DNA from: an uncultured Lachnospiraceae bacterium
GTDB taxonomy: Bacteria > Bacillota > Clostridia > Lachnospirales > Lachnospiraceae
Direction of reading: 5' to 3'
Length of the DNA stretch: 63,729 nucleotides
Assembly: GCA_910577045.1 (NCBI GenBank)
Contig: CAJTLB010000018.1
Span: 1-63,729, forward strand
Position 1 is the stretch's first letter. Each line of letters begins with the position of its first letter. Below, one piece after another: positions 44,952 to 54,206 of the stretch. Position numbers and translations under genes: made by a program. The notes under the pieces are model-generated. The model was given only the letters and a program-made list of their open reading frames with translations, was not told the origin of the DNA and ran no database searches.

Positions 44952-46682
44952 TTATTCTGCTAAATATATTTTCATTAATTTCTCTAAATGTATTATTTTT
45001 TTTCTTACAATGCCCTTATCCTTTGTTGACTTTGTATTTGCCAAAATACTGTCAAAGGATACTCCATCTATGCCTTTACTATGTAATGATGTAGTAAAGG
45101 CTATTATAAATTCTACAAACTTTTTATCCTCAATTCCTATTTTCCTAAATCCCGCAAATAAAGCGAACCATAAAAAACTGTCTTTTGAATTAAATACATG
45201 GGCGCTTTTATCTGTTATTACCTTTTCAAGCCTCCCTACCATCTTTTCAAAATCCCTAAATACCCCTATTGTCGCATTTTCTTTGATATATTTGCACATC
45301 TCCTCCAATTTATTCCACTTATCTAAATAATGAACAGCCATAATAGATTCCACTATTACACGGTTTATTGTCCCATTTCGGAATTCTGAAATTTTATATG
45401 CCCCTCTCTCTTTAAAAAATGGCATATTAGAAATTGCTTTTACCATTTCTGCATATTCTGTCCCTAATTTTGTAATCCCCTTTTGTGGGGAAGTCATTGG
45501 CTTTCCATCATTATACCTCTCAATATGGTAGCCAATATCTTCTTCTGAACAATTCAAATATTGATCATAATTAAAGCTATAGTCTAAAAACCGATCTTGT
45601 AATTCTTCTGGTAAATCAGAAAATTTCTTTCCACGAATATCAAATTCTACATTTATAACCATAGGAAACCCATTTTTGTCTAATACATCTTTCCCTTTTT
45701 CGTCTTTTTTCACTATTTGGTATGAAATCATCCATCTCCTAATATTTTTTGAGACTTTATATCCATTCTTTGAAAATAAATAAGCATTTGTACATCGTTG
45801 TTTCCCATCTAAATCCCATATAATAGGCACGCCATTTATAATTTGTTCTGCAAAAATAAGTGGATGTAATTTATGCCCTTGTAAAATATCTGACACTAAG
45901 TTCCCTTTCATAGATGGCGACCACTGTTCTGATTCTCTTTGAAGGGGATGGTCAAAACGGATTGTATGTTTTTCTATTTTTTTAATAATAGAAGAAATAC
46001 TAATCTTATCTGTTTTACAATTTTCCATTGTCTGTGTTATTGTACTCATCCCTAACTTATCCCCCTTTCCTTCTTTTTCCTTATCTTTATATAAAATACA
46101 CATATTAGAAAAACTTTTTAATTCCTTACAATATTCTTTATATAATTTATCACTTAACCCTAATTTCTCTTTTATTTTACTAGCTGGAATACTTTCCATT
46201 TTCATTTCCAAAATTTCTCTTTGTACCTTTGGCAAGTGGTTTAGGTATTGTTCTATCCTTTTATCTTCATATCCCTCCATTTTTTCTAAAATGATTTCTT
46301 CTAGATTAAAACCAGATGGGATCATTTCTCCAACTATCCCCTTGCTTTCCTCTTCTACTGGCATATCAATAAAAATATCCGAAAGATATTCTCTCCCTTC
46401 TTCCATTTCCACAATTATTTGCCTTTTTCTCCTATTCCTATCCCTCATTTCTTTTAAAATAGAAAACCGAATAATGCCAGCAATATACTCCATGCCATTT
46501 CCTTTTAACGGGTTATAATTTTTCCTTGCAAGGGCAATTTCATAACCTGCCCTTGAATAAAAATCATCATAGTCTTTTTGATATATCCCTCCAAACTTTT
46601 TCATTTCTTTCTGGCATAATTGATGTAATTTACTTTCATTATTGGCATAAAGCTCCTCTATTACAGCCTCTATCTGATTCAT
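44952..46682 (-). CDS. Sigma-factor-like / DUF262 fusion protein
   Basis: 576 residues. Residues ~1-195 look like a sigma-70-type protein: region 2-like NPLKGNGMEYIAGIIRFSILKEMRDRNRRKRQ (59-88) and region 4-like HLPKVQREILEMKMESIPASKIKEKLGLSDKLYKEY (149-184). From ~225 comes a DUF262 (ParB/GmrS-like) domain with HPLQRESEQWSPSMKGNLVSDIL and the NTP-binding signature WDLDGKQRCTNA (D292-R296). No DUF1524 HNH nuclease partner follows. An internal ATG at 46049 has AAAGGGG upstream and could give the DUF262 part separately. It stands behind a consensus promoter with a LexA-like palindrome. A role in switching on the neighbouring locus is inferred. Confidence 0.7.
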   Translation of the reverse strand: MNQIEAVIEELYANNESKLHQLCQKEMKKFGGIYQKDYDDFYSRAGYEIALARKNYNPLKGNGMEYIAGIIRFSILKEMRDRNRRKRQIIVEMEEGREYLSDIFIDMPVEEESKGIVGEMIPSGFNLEEIILEKMEGYEDKRIEQYLNHLPKVQREILEMKMESIPASKIKEKLGLSDKLYKEYCKELKSFSNMCILYKDKEKEGKGDKLGMSTITQTMENCKTDKISISSIIKKIEKHTIRFDHPLQRESEQWSPSMKGNLVSDILQGHKLHPLIFAEQIINGVPIIWDLDGKQRCTNAYLFSKNGYKVSKNIRRWMISYQIVKKDEKGKDVLDKNGFPMVINVEFDIRGKKFSDLPEELQDRFLDYSFNYDQYLNCSEEDIGYHIERYNDGKPMTSPQKGITKLGTEYAEMVKAISNMPFFKERGAYKISEFRNGTINRVIVESIMAVHYLDKWNKLEEMCKYIKENATIGVFRDFEKMVGRLEKVITDKSAHVFNSKDSFLWFALFAGFRKIGIEDKKFVEFIIAFTTSLHSKGIDGVSFDSILANTKSTKDKGIVRKKIIHLEKLMKIYLAE

Positions 46683-46788
46683 AAAAACCCAATCCCCTCT
46701 TTTATTACCATAAATATGAATTACTTTTTCTGCTGCTTATTTATAACCGTTTAGATAGGCACCCTCTTTATATGGTTAAATTATCCAT

Positions 46789-46842
46789 ATTATAGAACAT
46801 AAGTTTGTATTTGTCAATAGCATTTTCGAACATTTATTCGAA
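46789..46842 (-). promoter_or_regulatory. Consensus promoter with LexA/SOS-like palindrome
   Basis: Minus strand: -35 TTGACA (46812-46817), 17-bp spacer, -10 TATAAT (46789-46794). Immediately upstream of the -35 is the inverted repeat TTCGAA-N6-TTCGAA (46825-46842), containing CGAATAAATGTTCG. One half matches the Firmicute LexA half-site GTTCG exactly; the other is CGAAT rather than CGAAC. The promoter is well supported, the repressor identity is tentative. Confidence 0.6.
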
Positions 46843-46860
46843 AAATACGATAGCATATAA

Positions 46861-46905
46861 AAAGCTTCTGTTGCTTATATTGCTTAGCTACAGAAGCTCT
46901 TTTTT
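46861..46905 (-). terminator. Terminator after the HipA-like kinase gene
   Basis: Stem AGCTTCTGT/ACAGAAGCT extended by partial pairing across a long loop, with TTTTTAT on the minus-strand downstream side; separates the kinase gene from the sigma-DUF262 promoter. Confidence 0.75.
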
Positions 46906-46949
46906 CCTACTATGCCTTCCTAACACAATAACTACGTTATTTTTTATGT

Positions 46950-48041
46950 TTATCCAGATTCTATTGATTTTAATAACTCTAACCTTTTACAAAACATTTC
47001 ATAAAACTGGGGCAATTCATTAAAATATTCTTTCTTTACTTCTTTCATTTGGTTTAACCCAATTTCTTCCACAGCCCTAATTGCAGCTTCCTTCTGGTTC
47101 ATATGCTCCCCAAACATAGTCTGGCAATTAGAGCCTTCTATAGTATCATAGGAACGAAAAGCCTGATTGAAATCCATTAAATCATGCAACCTTACTGGTT
47201 TATTATTAGAATTACAAACTAATATCCCCCAATTTCCCCAATGCCTATCTGTATTTCCAATAAGATAATCAATAATATTCATCATATAATAATTATGCTT
47301 ATCTAAAGAAAGAATATATTTTTTGATATTTTTCTCATGGTTTGTTGCATATATCTCAAACGCTTCCATGGAAACAATAGAATATTCCTTTGATGTAACA
47401 TTACTGCTTACACTGACTTTTTCTCCATCAAAATAATCTCTTTCATATAATACTTGTGAAATATCAAAACATCTGCATATTTGGCTGGCAAGCAATTCTC
47501 TTTCAACCACATCTGATCCGCCATCTTTCAGTAACCTAAAACCATTATTCATTCTTTGCCAAGCTTTCGGGAAACACCCATGGGTGGATAAATCTCTTGC
47601 TAAATATTCATTTTGTACTGTATATTGTTTACCCTTTAATGCAATATCAATAAAAGTGTTATTCAAATGATTCTCATACAAATTAATATCCCTAAAAGAA
47701 ATCTTTTCTTTCTCTGATTTTACCCAAAAAACGTCTGTTAATGAAGCACACCTATATAATAATGCAACTTTAGCTCTTTCTTTGTCAGTTACTGCCTGTA
47801 ACATTCCTATACTATTTAGTATCTCTTTTGCATACTTTCTATCTAAAGTAAGGACTCTTGTTGCACACCAATAATTAAAATTTGTAATATTATTGACTAA
47901 CGTATCAATATCTTCCAATTCTTCTAAATATAAATTATATGGCATAAATGACTTATAATATATTTTACATTTCCCAGAACTATTAATCTTCGCAACTCTT
48001 CTATCCATATTCATAATTTCATATACTTTTTTCTCTGTCAT
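46950..48041 (-). CDS. HipA-like protein kinase
   Basis: 363 residues. The C-terminal half has the HipA catalytic loop IIDYLIGNTDRHWGNWGILV (Asp265, Asn270) and the metal-binding LMDFNQAF (Asp290); a probable ATP-anchoring Lys is in GFRLLKDGG (~172). The N-terminal 110 residues do not resemble the usual HipA N-subdomain. HipA kinases phosphorylate translation factors or other targets and are usually paired with a HipB repressor; no HipB-like gene is adjacent, only a small basic protein upstream. It could be a toxin, a defence kinase or a regulator of this locus. Confidence 0.7.
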   Translation of the reverse strand: MTEKKVYEIMNMDRRVAKINSSGKCKIYYKSFMPYNLYLEELEDIDTLVNNITNFNYWCATRVLTLDRKYAKEILNSIGMLQAVTDKERAKVALLYRCASLTDVFWVKSEKEKISFRDINLYENHLNNTFIDIALKGKQYTVQNEYLARDLSTHGCFPKAWQRMNNGFRLLKDGGSDVVERELLASQICRCFDISQVLYERDYFDGEKVSVSSNVTSKEYSIVSMEAFEIYATNHEKNIKKYILSLDKHNYYMMNIIDYLIGNTDRHWGNWGILVCNSNNKPVRLHDLMDFNQAFRSYDTIEGSNCQTMFGEHMNQKEAAIRAVEEIGLNQMKEVKKEYFNELPQFYEMFCKRLELLKSIESG

Positions 48042-48089
48042 TTAGCCACCTCTAATTAAACCAGATTTTTATTAAAAACATATTTCATT

Positions 48090-48359
48090 CTATTTCATTT
48101 TATAATCCTTGTACCACATTTTATACAATTCCTTATCTGAATAGTTTCTTTTATTATTATTTTGCATCCATCTTTTATAAGAACGAAAAGGCTCTAAAAA
48201 TTTATAATCACAAATATCATAAGAACAAAATAATTTCTTATATGCTGCCCTTCCAGATGGAATATCCAAGCAATTCCTACGTAAATACCGGTTTGCTTGC
48301 TTTTTCATCCCACGGTTATAATCCTTACAACATGGAATTTTTTTATGGCTTCTACTCAT
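48090..48359 (-). CDS. Small basic conserved protein upstream of the HipA-like kinase
   Basis: 89 residues, strongly basic, starting MSRSHKKIPCCKDYNRGMKKQANRYLRR; GAGGGG precedes the start. Proteins with this N-terminal phrase recur in clostridial and other Firmicute accessory regions, but I know of no assigned function. It is 48 bases from, and co-oriented with, the kinase gene. It might be a nucleic-acid-binding partner or antitoxin; this is speculation. Confidence 0.55.
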   Translation of the reverse strand: MSRSHKKIPCCKDYNRGMKKQANRYLRRNCLDIPSGRAAYKKLFCSYDICDYKFLEPFRSYKRWMQNNNKRNYSDKELYKMWYKDYKMK

Positions 48360-48762
48360 AATATTCCCCTCTCATTCTTCTCTTGTAGTAAATTACAATA
48401 AAATATTCTATCCCCGTACTCGCCTGTATCTTGCAATTCTATTATCCCCTTCCTTATATATTTCTTTTATCTCTATATCAAATAAATTCTTCCTACAACC
48501 CACTTATCCCATTATCCTATCTGTCACTTTATCCCCATTATAAGCCCTAATAAAATATTTAAATTGCGCACTTAAAATTCTCGCTTTTTAAAATATTATA
48601 TCATATTCCAGTTAAAAACACTACTTTTATGGCATAAAAATAATCCTTATTTCTTTCACACATATTTTTCCGTACCAACTTCCAACCAAAAAGAGAATAA
48701 AATAATATCCCCATTTATTTTATATCTAAAATTTTATTAAACAAAAAGGAGCGTTTTTCATT
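48360..48762. promoter_or_regulatory. Divergent control region of the accessory locus
   Basis: A 403-bp AT-rich gap between divergent transcription units. It contains five copies of an (A/T)TATCCC(C) motif on the plus strand (about 48415, 48447, 48504, 48530 and 48710). No gene fits here. I could not pick a convincing -35/-10 pair for either direction, which leaves room for a non-standard promoter. Confidence 0.35.
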
Positions 48763-48966
48763 ATGGCAAATGATTTTTACAAAACAGGGAAATACTATGT
48801 AGATCACTCTACCTTTGGTGGGCTTATTTATCTATCTGATTTCAATACAGAACACAAGGGAACTATAACAAAACGTAGTTCCACCATTGCCACCCGTATT
48901 TTATCCGATTGGAGCTTTGACAAGCAATGTGCAAGGGACAAAGAACTATCTTCAAAACAATATTAA
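48763..48966 (+). CDS. Uncharacterised small protein, first gene of the rightward unit
   Basis: 67 residues with AAAGGAGCG upstream. Sequence MANDFYKTGKYYVDHST, a GGLIYL core and a charged C terminus. No family recognised. It precedes the RNA-polymerase-like gene by 33 bases and is co-oriented, so it is probably co-transcribed. Confidence 0.5.
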   Translation: MANDFYKTGKYYVDHSTFGGLIYLSDFNTEHKGTITKRSSTIATRILSDWSFDKQCARDKELSSKQY

Positions 48967-48999
48967 ACTTATAAAAATTTTTTATGGAGGTAACTTAAA

Positions 49000-51847
49000 T
49001 TGAAGAAAAACAGAAATAGTATTTATATCCCAAGTATTGACGCAAAAGATTTATATTTGGCAAACCATTATAAAGACCCAGAAAAAAACAAAATTGGATA
49101 TAGCCTTATTGATGCAAATGGCAATATCCATTATCACCGTTTTCTTTGTTCTTTTGACTATAGCCTTGACAGTGAAAAAAATTAGAGAAGCTGCAAATCA
49201 AGTTTACCACAAAAAAGAGGTATTTTCTTTTCAATATAATGGCAAGGAATACAGTGATAAAATAATAAATGTTACTTTTAAATATAGCAGTAAGGATTTT
49301 AATAAAGTCAAAAAAAATACCTATATTATGGACGGATACCAATATGATGCCCTATTATTCCACCAAAATATTGCTATTGATTCTGGAAGGATTGTAGGGA
49401 TTATTACCAACACTCCTGCTTTTGAACAATCTCCTATAGAACTGCCTGATGGCTTTGAATCATTTACAGATATGGATGGTAATACAGTTTATTCTGTAAA
49501 AACCCTTTCTACTACTTATTCCCGGAAGGAATTACGGCATTATTTATATAATATGGGGTTTTATTGTAATGGCAAGCACTATATTAGGCTAAAACGCACT
49601 TCTGGTTCTGCTAGGGTTGGGAAATGTTTATTTATTGAAGAAAGCCTATATCCCATTATCCATCAATGGGAATTATGTGGTTTATCTATTAAAGAAGGCG
49701 ATCCTATTGACTTAGCAGCCTTAGAATCCTATATTTCCCTTACTACCAGTAGCGCCATTGATACCATTCAAATTAATCCTAAACATATATTAATTATCCC
49801 AGATTGTGAAAGTAAATTTCAAGAAGATTCTATTATTGTTGAAATGGATTCCAATAAAAGAGTAATTGCAAAAGAGGGAAAAGCAGAAATAACGAACTCT
49901 ATTTTTGATGGGCAATCACTTATAGACAAAAGCCTTATGGGGCACTACCACGGTTATGGCATGATTTTATTAAGAAACCGATTTTTTAAATCTTGTTGTT
50001 TCAATACCAATATCCAACAGTGGTTCCAAGATCGCCATATTACAGACTTATCCCAGCTAAATAAAGATTCTATTACTCTTGCTACCCATATAGAAGATAT
50101 TAAATTAATTACTACGCCAAGCAGCATTAAATATAGTAAATTTGGCCCATTAACTAAATGGCTACATTCCATTGAGCCTACATTTAGCATTGTAAAGCAT
50201 GATAAAAAAACTCATTTTTTCCATGGTCGGATGGTACAAGCACATTACCAATTATTAAATACACTTCAACTTACTATAGAAGAAATCCACTCTTTACTAA
50301 AGCCTTCTTTAGAGTATGTTAATCTCCTAAATACGGATATAGACGTATTAAAATACCATGTAAAATGTTCTATTCTTGATACAGAAAAAGATCATAGCCT
50401 TTCCAATATCTTTAAAAATAAAAATGAAATGATCTATACTATGATGAAGGCTTCCCAAACTTTTTATAATACCAAATATTTTTATGATTTTAAAAAGGAA
50501 ATATGCAAATCCTACTTAAATAACCTAAAAAAAGGGCATATCCTTATTGACGGCAACTACTCTGTCCTATTTGGGAACCCCTATGAAATGCTTTTACATA
50601 GTATAGGGGAGTTTCATATACAATCTGGCACCTCTTCTCTTCCGCCAGGTTGTATCCATACAAAAAGATATCCCTATGGAAAAAAAATACTAGGATGCCG
50701 CAGCCCGCATATTTCTACCTCAAATATTTTAATTTCTACTAATATAGAACATAACCTTATTGATACCTATTTCAACCTTACTAAAGAAATTGTATGCCTA
50801 AACGCTATAAATGAAAATATATTAGAACGGTTAAGCGGTGCTGATTACGATTCCGATCAAATGATTCTTACTGATAATGAAATATTAATCCGTGCAGCCC
50901 TAAAAAATTATTCTGTATTTAAAGTCCCTGCCAATAGAGTTTCTGCCAAAAAATCCAAACGGTTTTATACCAATACTGATAAAGCAGATTTAGATTACCA
51001 CACGAGTGAAAATAAAATTGGCGAAATTGTAAACCTATCCCAAGAACTCAATACCCTTATGTGGGACACGATTAATAACACAAATAAAAATCTTTCTCTT
51101 TGTTACCCAGATATCCAAGATATTTACCATGATATTTGTATACTAAATGTTTTAAGCTGCATTGAGATTGATAAGGCAAAAAAGGAATTTGATATTTCCT
51201 CAAGCAAAGAAATCAGCGAAATCAAGAAAAAATGGTTACAATACACGCCTGACAACAAAGCAATTAAGCCTGCCTTCCTTGGGTTTATTGCGCAGACAAA
51301 AGGCTATAAAGACCCGCAAAAGAAAACATACCATTACCATAAAACTTCTATGGATTACGTATTAAAAGAGCTGAATCAATACCGTTCCCATAAAACAAAA
51401 GCCAATCATTTTACCCCATTTTCTGAATGTTTCCGTTTTCCTGCTTTTAATGCAAATTCCGTAAATAAAAAACAACTTTATACTATACGGAATATATGCG
51501 AAACTACTACCCTAGCTATCCATGCCATATGGGGAAAAGAATATTACACCCTTGAAGAAAAATACCTATTGTCACAACAATATAAAGAAGAACTTATATC
51601 CTATATACAAAAGCTAAAGATTAACCAACACACCTTATTTGTATTAATCACTTATATTGACAACAAAAAATACTCACAAATATCCAAATTATTATTTTAC
51701 CTGCTCTTCCACTATAAAAACAATACTTTAATTGAACTTATGTATGATTTACAGCCCTCTTCTTCCTATATAAAGGAAGCAGCCAATGGGGAAATTGATT
51801 TATATGGAATTAAATTTAAACGATATGGAGGAAACCACCTTGAATAA
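49000..51847 (+). CDS. Single-chain RNA polymerase-like protein (QDE-1/YonO type), frame-split
   Basis: About 948 residues if the two frames are joined. The N terminus (TTG at 49000 after GGAGGTAA; MKKNRNSIYIPSIDAKDLY) runs to a stop at 49185, while the rest continues one base out of frame from the A7 run at 49172-49180 to 51847. The catalytic motif is ERLSGADYDSDQMILTD (Asp at 615, 617, 619), almost the beta-prime NADFDGDQM, with Ser for the usual Gly. Upstream are LIDGNYSVLFGNPYEML (~515) and GCRSPHI, matching the order of motifs in QDE-1-like RNA-dependent RNA polymerases and phage YonO. Predicted to make RNA from a DNA or RNA template. It may be inactive if the frame change is a true lesion. 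Confidence 0.75.
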
Positions 51848-52130
51848 AAAAGAATTTATAAAAGAGCTATCCAGACGTTCTGGGATAAATGAATACAGTA
51901 TTTATGAGCTATACCATCTTTCTTATGAATTAATTGTAGAACACTTAACCTGCCAAGAAAATGTAGAATTGCCTAAACTTGGCATATTTACGCTTCAGGT
52001 TAGAAATGCAAAAAACCTATTATGCGGAAAAGAAAAATTAGAAGAAAAAACATGTATTTACCTTTCTTTTCAAATAAATGCACAATTAAAAAACCGCATT
52101 AAAAATAAAAGTTACTTTTCCCATTTTTAA
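51840..52130 (+). CDS. HU/IHF-like DNA-binding protein
   Basis: 96 residues from the TTG at 51840, which overlaps the polymerase stop by eight bases and has GGAGG at 51828-51832. The HU layout is clear: FIKELSRRSGINEYSIYELYHLSYELIVEHL (helical base), then NVELPKLGIFTLQVRNAKN where HU has the KVELPGFGTFEVRERAAR strand, and a shortened arm before FQINAQLKNRI. The usual RNP tip is missing (CGKEKLEEK). It may dock the polymerase on DNA or package the locus; coupling to that gene suggests joint action. Confidence 0.65.
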   Translation: MNKKEFIKELSRRSGINEYSIYELYHLSYELIVEHLTCQENVELPKLGIFTLQVRNAKNLLCGKEKLEEKTCIYLSFQINAQLKNRIKNKSYFSHF

Positions 52131-52339
52131 TCCGCCACCTTTTTGCCCGGAAGTTCCTAAAAAACGCTTCGGGGCTTCCGTTAAAACTACCCTTTTCCCA
52201 AATAAGGGAGCTATAGGAAGAACCCCTTTCTATATTCTATCCTTTTTCTTACGCAGGCGGTAATGCTACTTTTATGGTATTACCGCCTGCTTCTAGCAGC
52301 AAAAATACATACCACAAAAAAATATTGGAGGCCGCCTAT
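52131..52339 (+). other. Structured intergenic segment with a 12-bp perfect inverted repeat
   Basis: Contains GCAGGCGGTAAT (52253-52264) and its exact complement (52279-52290) around a 14-nt loop, and a second weaker pair GGAAG/CTTCC at ~52150-52180. No T run follows the long stem, so it is not a standard terminator. It may be an RNA-processing or translational control element before the next gene. Confidence 0.4.
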
Positions 52340-53119
52340 ATGAATAGTAAAACACCTACGGAAATTAATAAGGATATCCTTCTTCCATTCCTTATTTACG
52401 ACAAGCCATTCCCCTATTATGGAACAATTACGCTATATCCAGTAACGATGGACAATATTTTATTATTCCAAACATTATCACAATCTATTATTATTCGGAA
52501 AGATAGTATTTTCCACAATAAAAAAATTATTAAAATGTCCTATCTGGATTTTCTTATCTACGCTTTTGGAAATAAAGAATTAGAAACACAATATAAAATC
52601 CCTTATCTCTCCCAATACTACCTTTATGCTATCCAACTATTACAATTATGCTGTAAAGATGCAGAAATAACAATGGATCAAACAGGATACCTCTATATTA
52701 ATAAAATCCTTATTACACCAGAAATTTTTGATGATTTAAGGCGTATTATCATTCTCCAAAATGAAATTGATTTTGATATAGATGAATTTTTAAATTATGA
52801 TACCGAACAACGTTTACAAAAAGCAGATACCCAAAACCGCAAAAAAGATAAAATAACAATAGAAGATTATATTGATTCTCTTATTATTGCAATGAATACT
52901 ACAGAAAACCAAATTATCAATATGACAATACGCAAATTTTGGCGTTATATCAAACGCTACCAACTACATGAAAACTATACCATTGCCAAAACAGGCGAAT
53001 GTAGCGGGCTGGTTTCCTTTAAAGAACCTATTAAATACTGGATGCTATCCTTAGAAGAAGAGGATAAATACAAATATTTAAAAACGGATGAAAATGAATT
53101 AAAGGGGAAAATCCATTAA
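52340..53119 (+). CDS. Uncharacterised phage-like protein
   Basis: 259 residues from the ATG at 52340 (GGAGG upstream); an in-frame start at 52274 lies in the inverted repeat. The protein is mostly helical. Its C-terminal third (KITIEDYIDSLIIAMNTTENQIINMTIRKFWRYIKRY) resembles helical tail-assembly proteins in general character, but I recognise no family. It lies 64 bases before the tail-tube-like gene. Confidence 0.5.
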   Translation: MNSKTPTEINKDILLPFLIYDKPFPYYGTITLYPVTMDNILLFQTLSQSIIIRKDSIFHNKKIIKMSYLDFLIYAFGNKELETQYKIPYLSQYYLYAIQLLQLCCKDAEITMDQTGYLYINKILITPEIFDDLRRIIILQNEIDFDIDEFLNYDTEQRLQKADTQNRKKDKITIEDYIDSLIIAMNTTENQIINMTIRKFWRYIKRYQLHENYTIAKTGECSGLVSFKEPIKYWMLSLEEEDKYKYLKTDENELKGKIH

Positions 53120-53183
53120 AAATTTTTCTCTTTTCATTTTACATAAAAATCTACATAAAAAATAAGAAAGCGAGGACAAAACA

Positions 53184-54200
53184 ATGTCTACAAGCGAAAA
53201 AAATTTTTTAGTTAGTACAGCCGATTTTTCTTTATATTATAATGGGATCTTAGCATGTACTGGCACTACAAACCTGAACGCTTCTATTGAAGTATCTATG
53301 CAAGAACAAAATGTAAATGCAGGAAAGGGAAATAAATTAGTTTATTCTTTCAAATATGGAAGAGAATTAAATGTTACCCTAGAAGCTGCCGACTGGAAGT
53401 TAGAATATCTGGCTGCCCAAGTTGGTTCCAAAATTACAGAAGGGCTTTCCGATGTTTACAAAATTGGAGAATGTATTTCCCTTACAGATGGCATTGGCGT
53501 ATTATCTTCTATGCCTATTAGCGATGTTGCAGTAGAATTACAAAACGGCTCTATTATTACTGTTACCCCACAGGCAACTACGATTGACTTAACAAAATAT
53601 GGCGTAAAAGCAAGTGAAACAGTAAAAGCTACTTACCAATATTCTAGGATTGCAAAAACCATTACTATTGATGCGAATACTGCGCCAAATGTCTACAAAT
53701 TAGTATTAGACGCAGACAAACACAATAACAAGCTTGGCAAAGTAGGCAGCATCCAAGTTATTATCCCGGCCTACCAGCCAAGCGGCAACTTTACTATGAA
53801 CTTTACACCAGATGGTGTATCCAGCACAAATATTGATGGCAAAGCACTTGCCATAGAAGGTGATAGCTGCGTTGATGGGTCTAGTGTATATGCCTATATT
53901 AAGGAATTTGACGATACTGCAACTGTTATGGACATTACAGAGCTTGCCGCTACCCCTGGCACTATCCACTTGGATTCTTCTAATCCATCAAAAACTGCCA
54001 CTATCTCTGTTATTGGGCTAAAAGGTGCTTTTTATGCCCCAATCCAATTAGAAAACACGGATTGTACTTTTGTATGTGATACCCCAACTATTGCTACCGT
54101 AGGCCAGAATGGCGTAGTCACTGCTGTTGCTTCTGGAAATGCAAAAATTACGGTTACTTACCATATGGTATCCGATGCAATCAATGTTATTGTAGCATAA
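53184..54200 (+). CDS. Phage tail-tube-like structural protein with C-terminal Ig-like domain
   Basis: 338 residues. Residues ~10-255 are beta-rich with phage structural phrasing (NVTLEAADWKLEYLAAQVG, VIIPAYQPSGNFTMNFTPDGVSS). Residues ~260-338 form a Big_2-type bacterial Ig-like domain (AATPGTIHLDSSNPSKTATISV ... CDTPTIATVGQNGVVTAVASGNAKITVTY), a common decoration on tail-tube and capsid proteins. GCGAGGA precedes the start and a strong terminator follows the stop, so it may be made in the largest amounts, as expected for a tube subunit. Confidence 0.65.
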   Translation: MSTSEKNFLVSTADFSLYYNGILACTGTTNLNASIEVSMQEQNVNAGKGNKLVYSFKYGRELNVTLEAADWKLEYLAAQVGSKITEGLSDVYKIGECISLTDGIGVLSSMPISDVAVELQNGSIITVTPQATTIDLTKYGVKASETVKATYQYSRIAKTITIDANTAPNVYKLVLDADKHNNKLGKVGSIQVIIPAYQPSGNFTMNFTPDGVSSTNIDGKALAIEGDSCVDGSSVYAYIKEFDDTATVMDITELAATPGTIHLDSSNPSKTATISVIGLKGAFYAPIQLENTDCTFVCDTPTIATVGQNGVVTAVASGNAKITVTYHMVSDAINVIVA

Positions 54201-54206
54201 CAACCA

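Noticed and set aside
49037..49185. ATG at 49037 as the start of the polymerase-like gene
   Set aside because: It lies inside the TTG-initiated frame, has no ribosome site, and would give a hydrophobic N terminus unrelated to the family; the frame change at the A7 run explains the sequence better.
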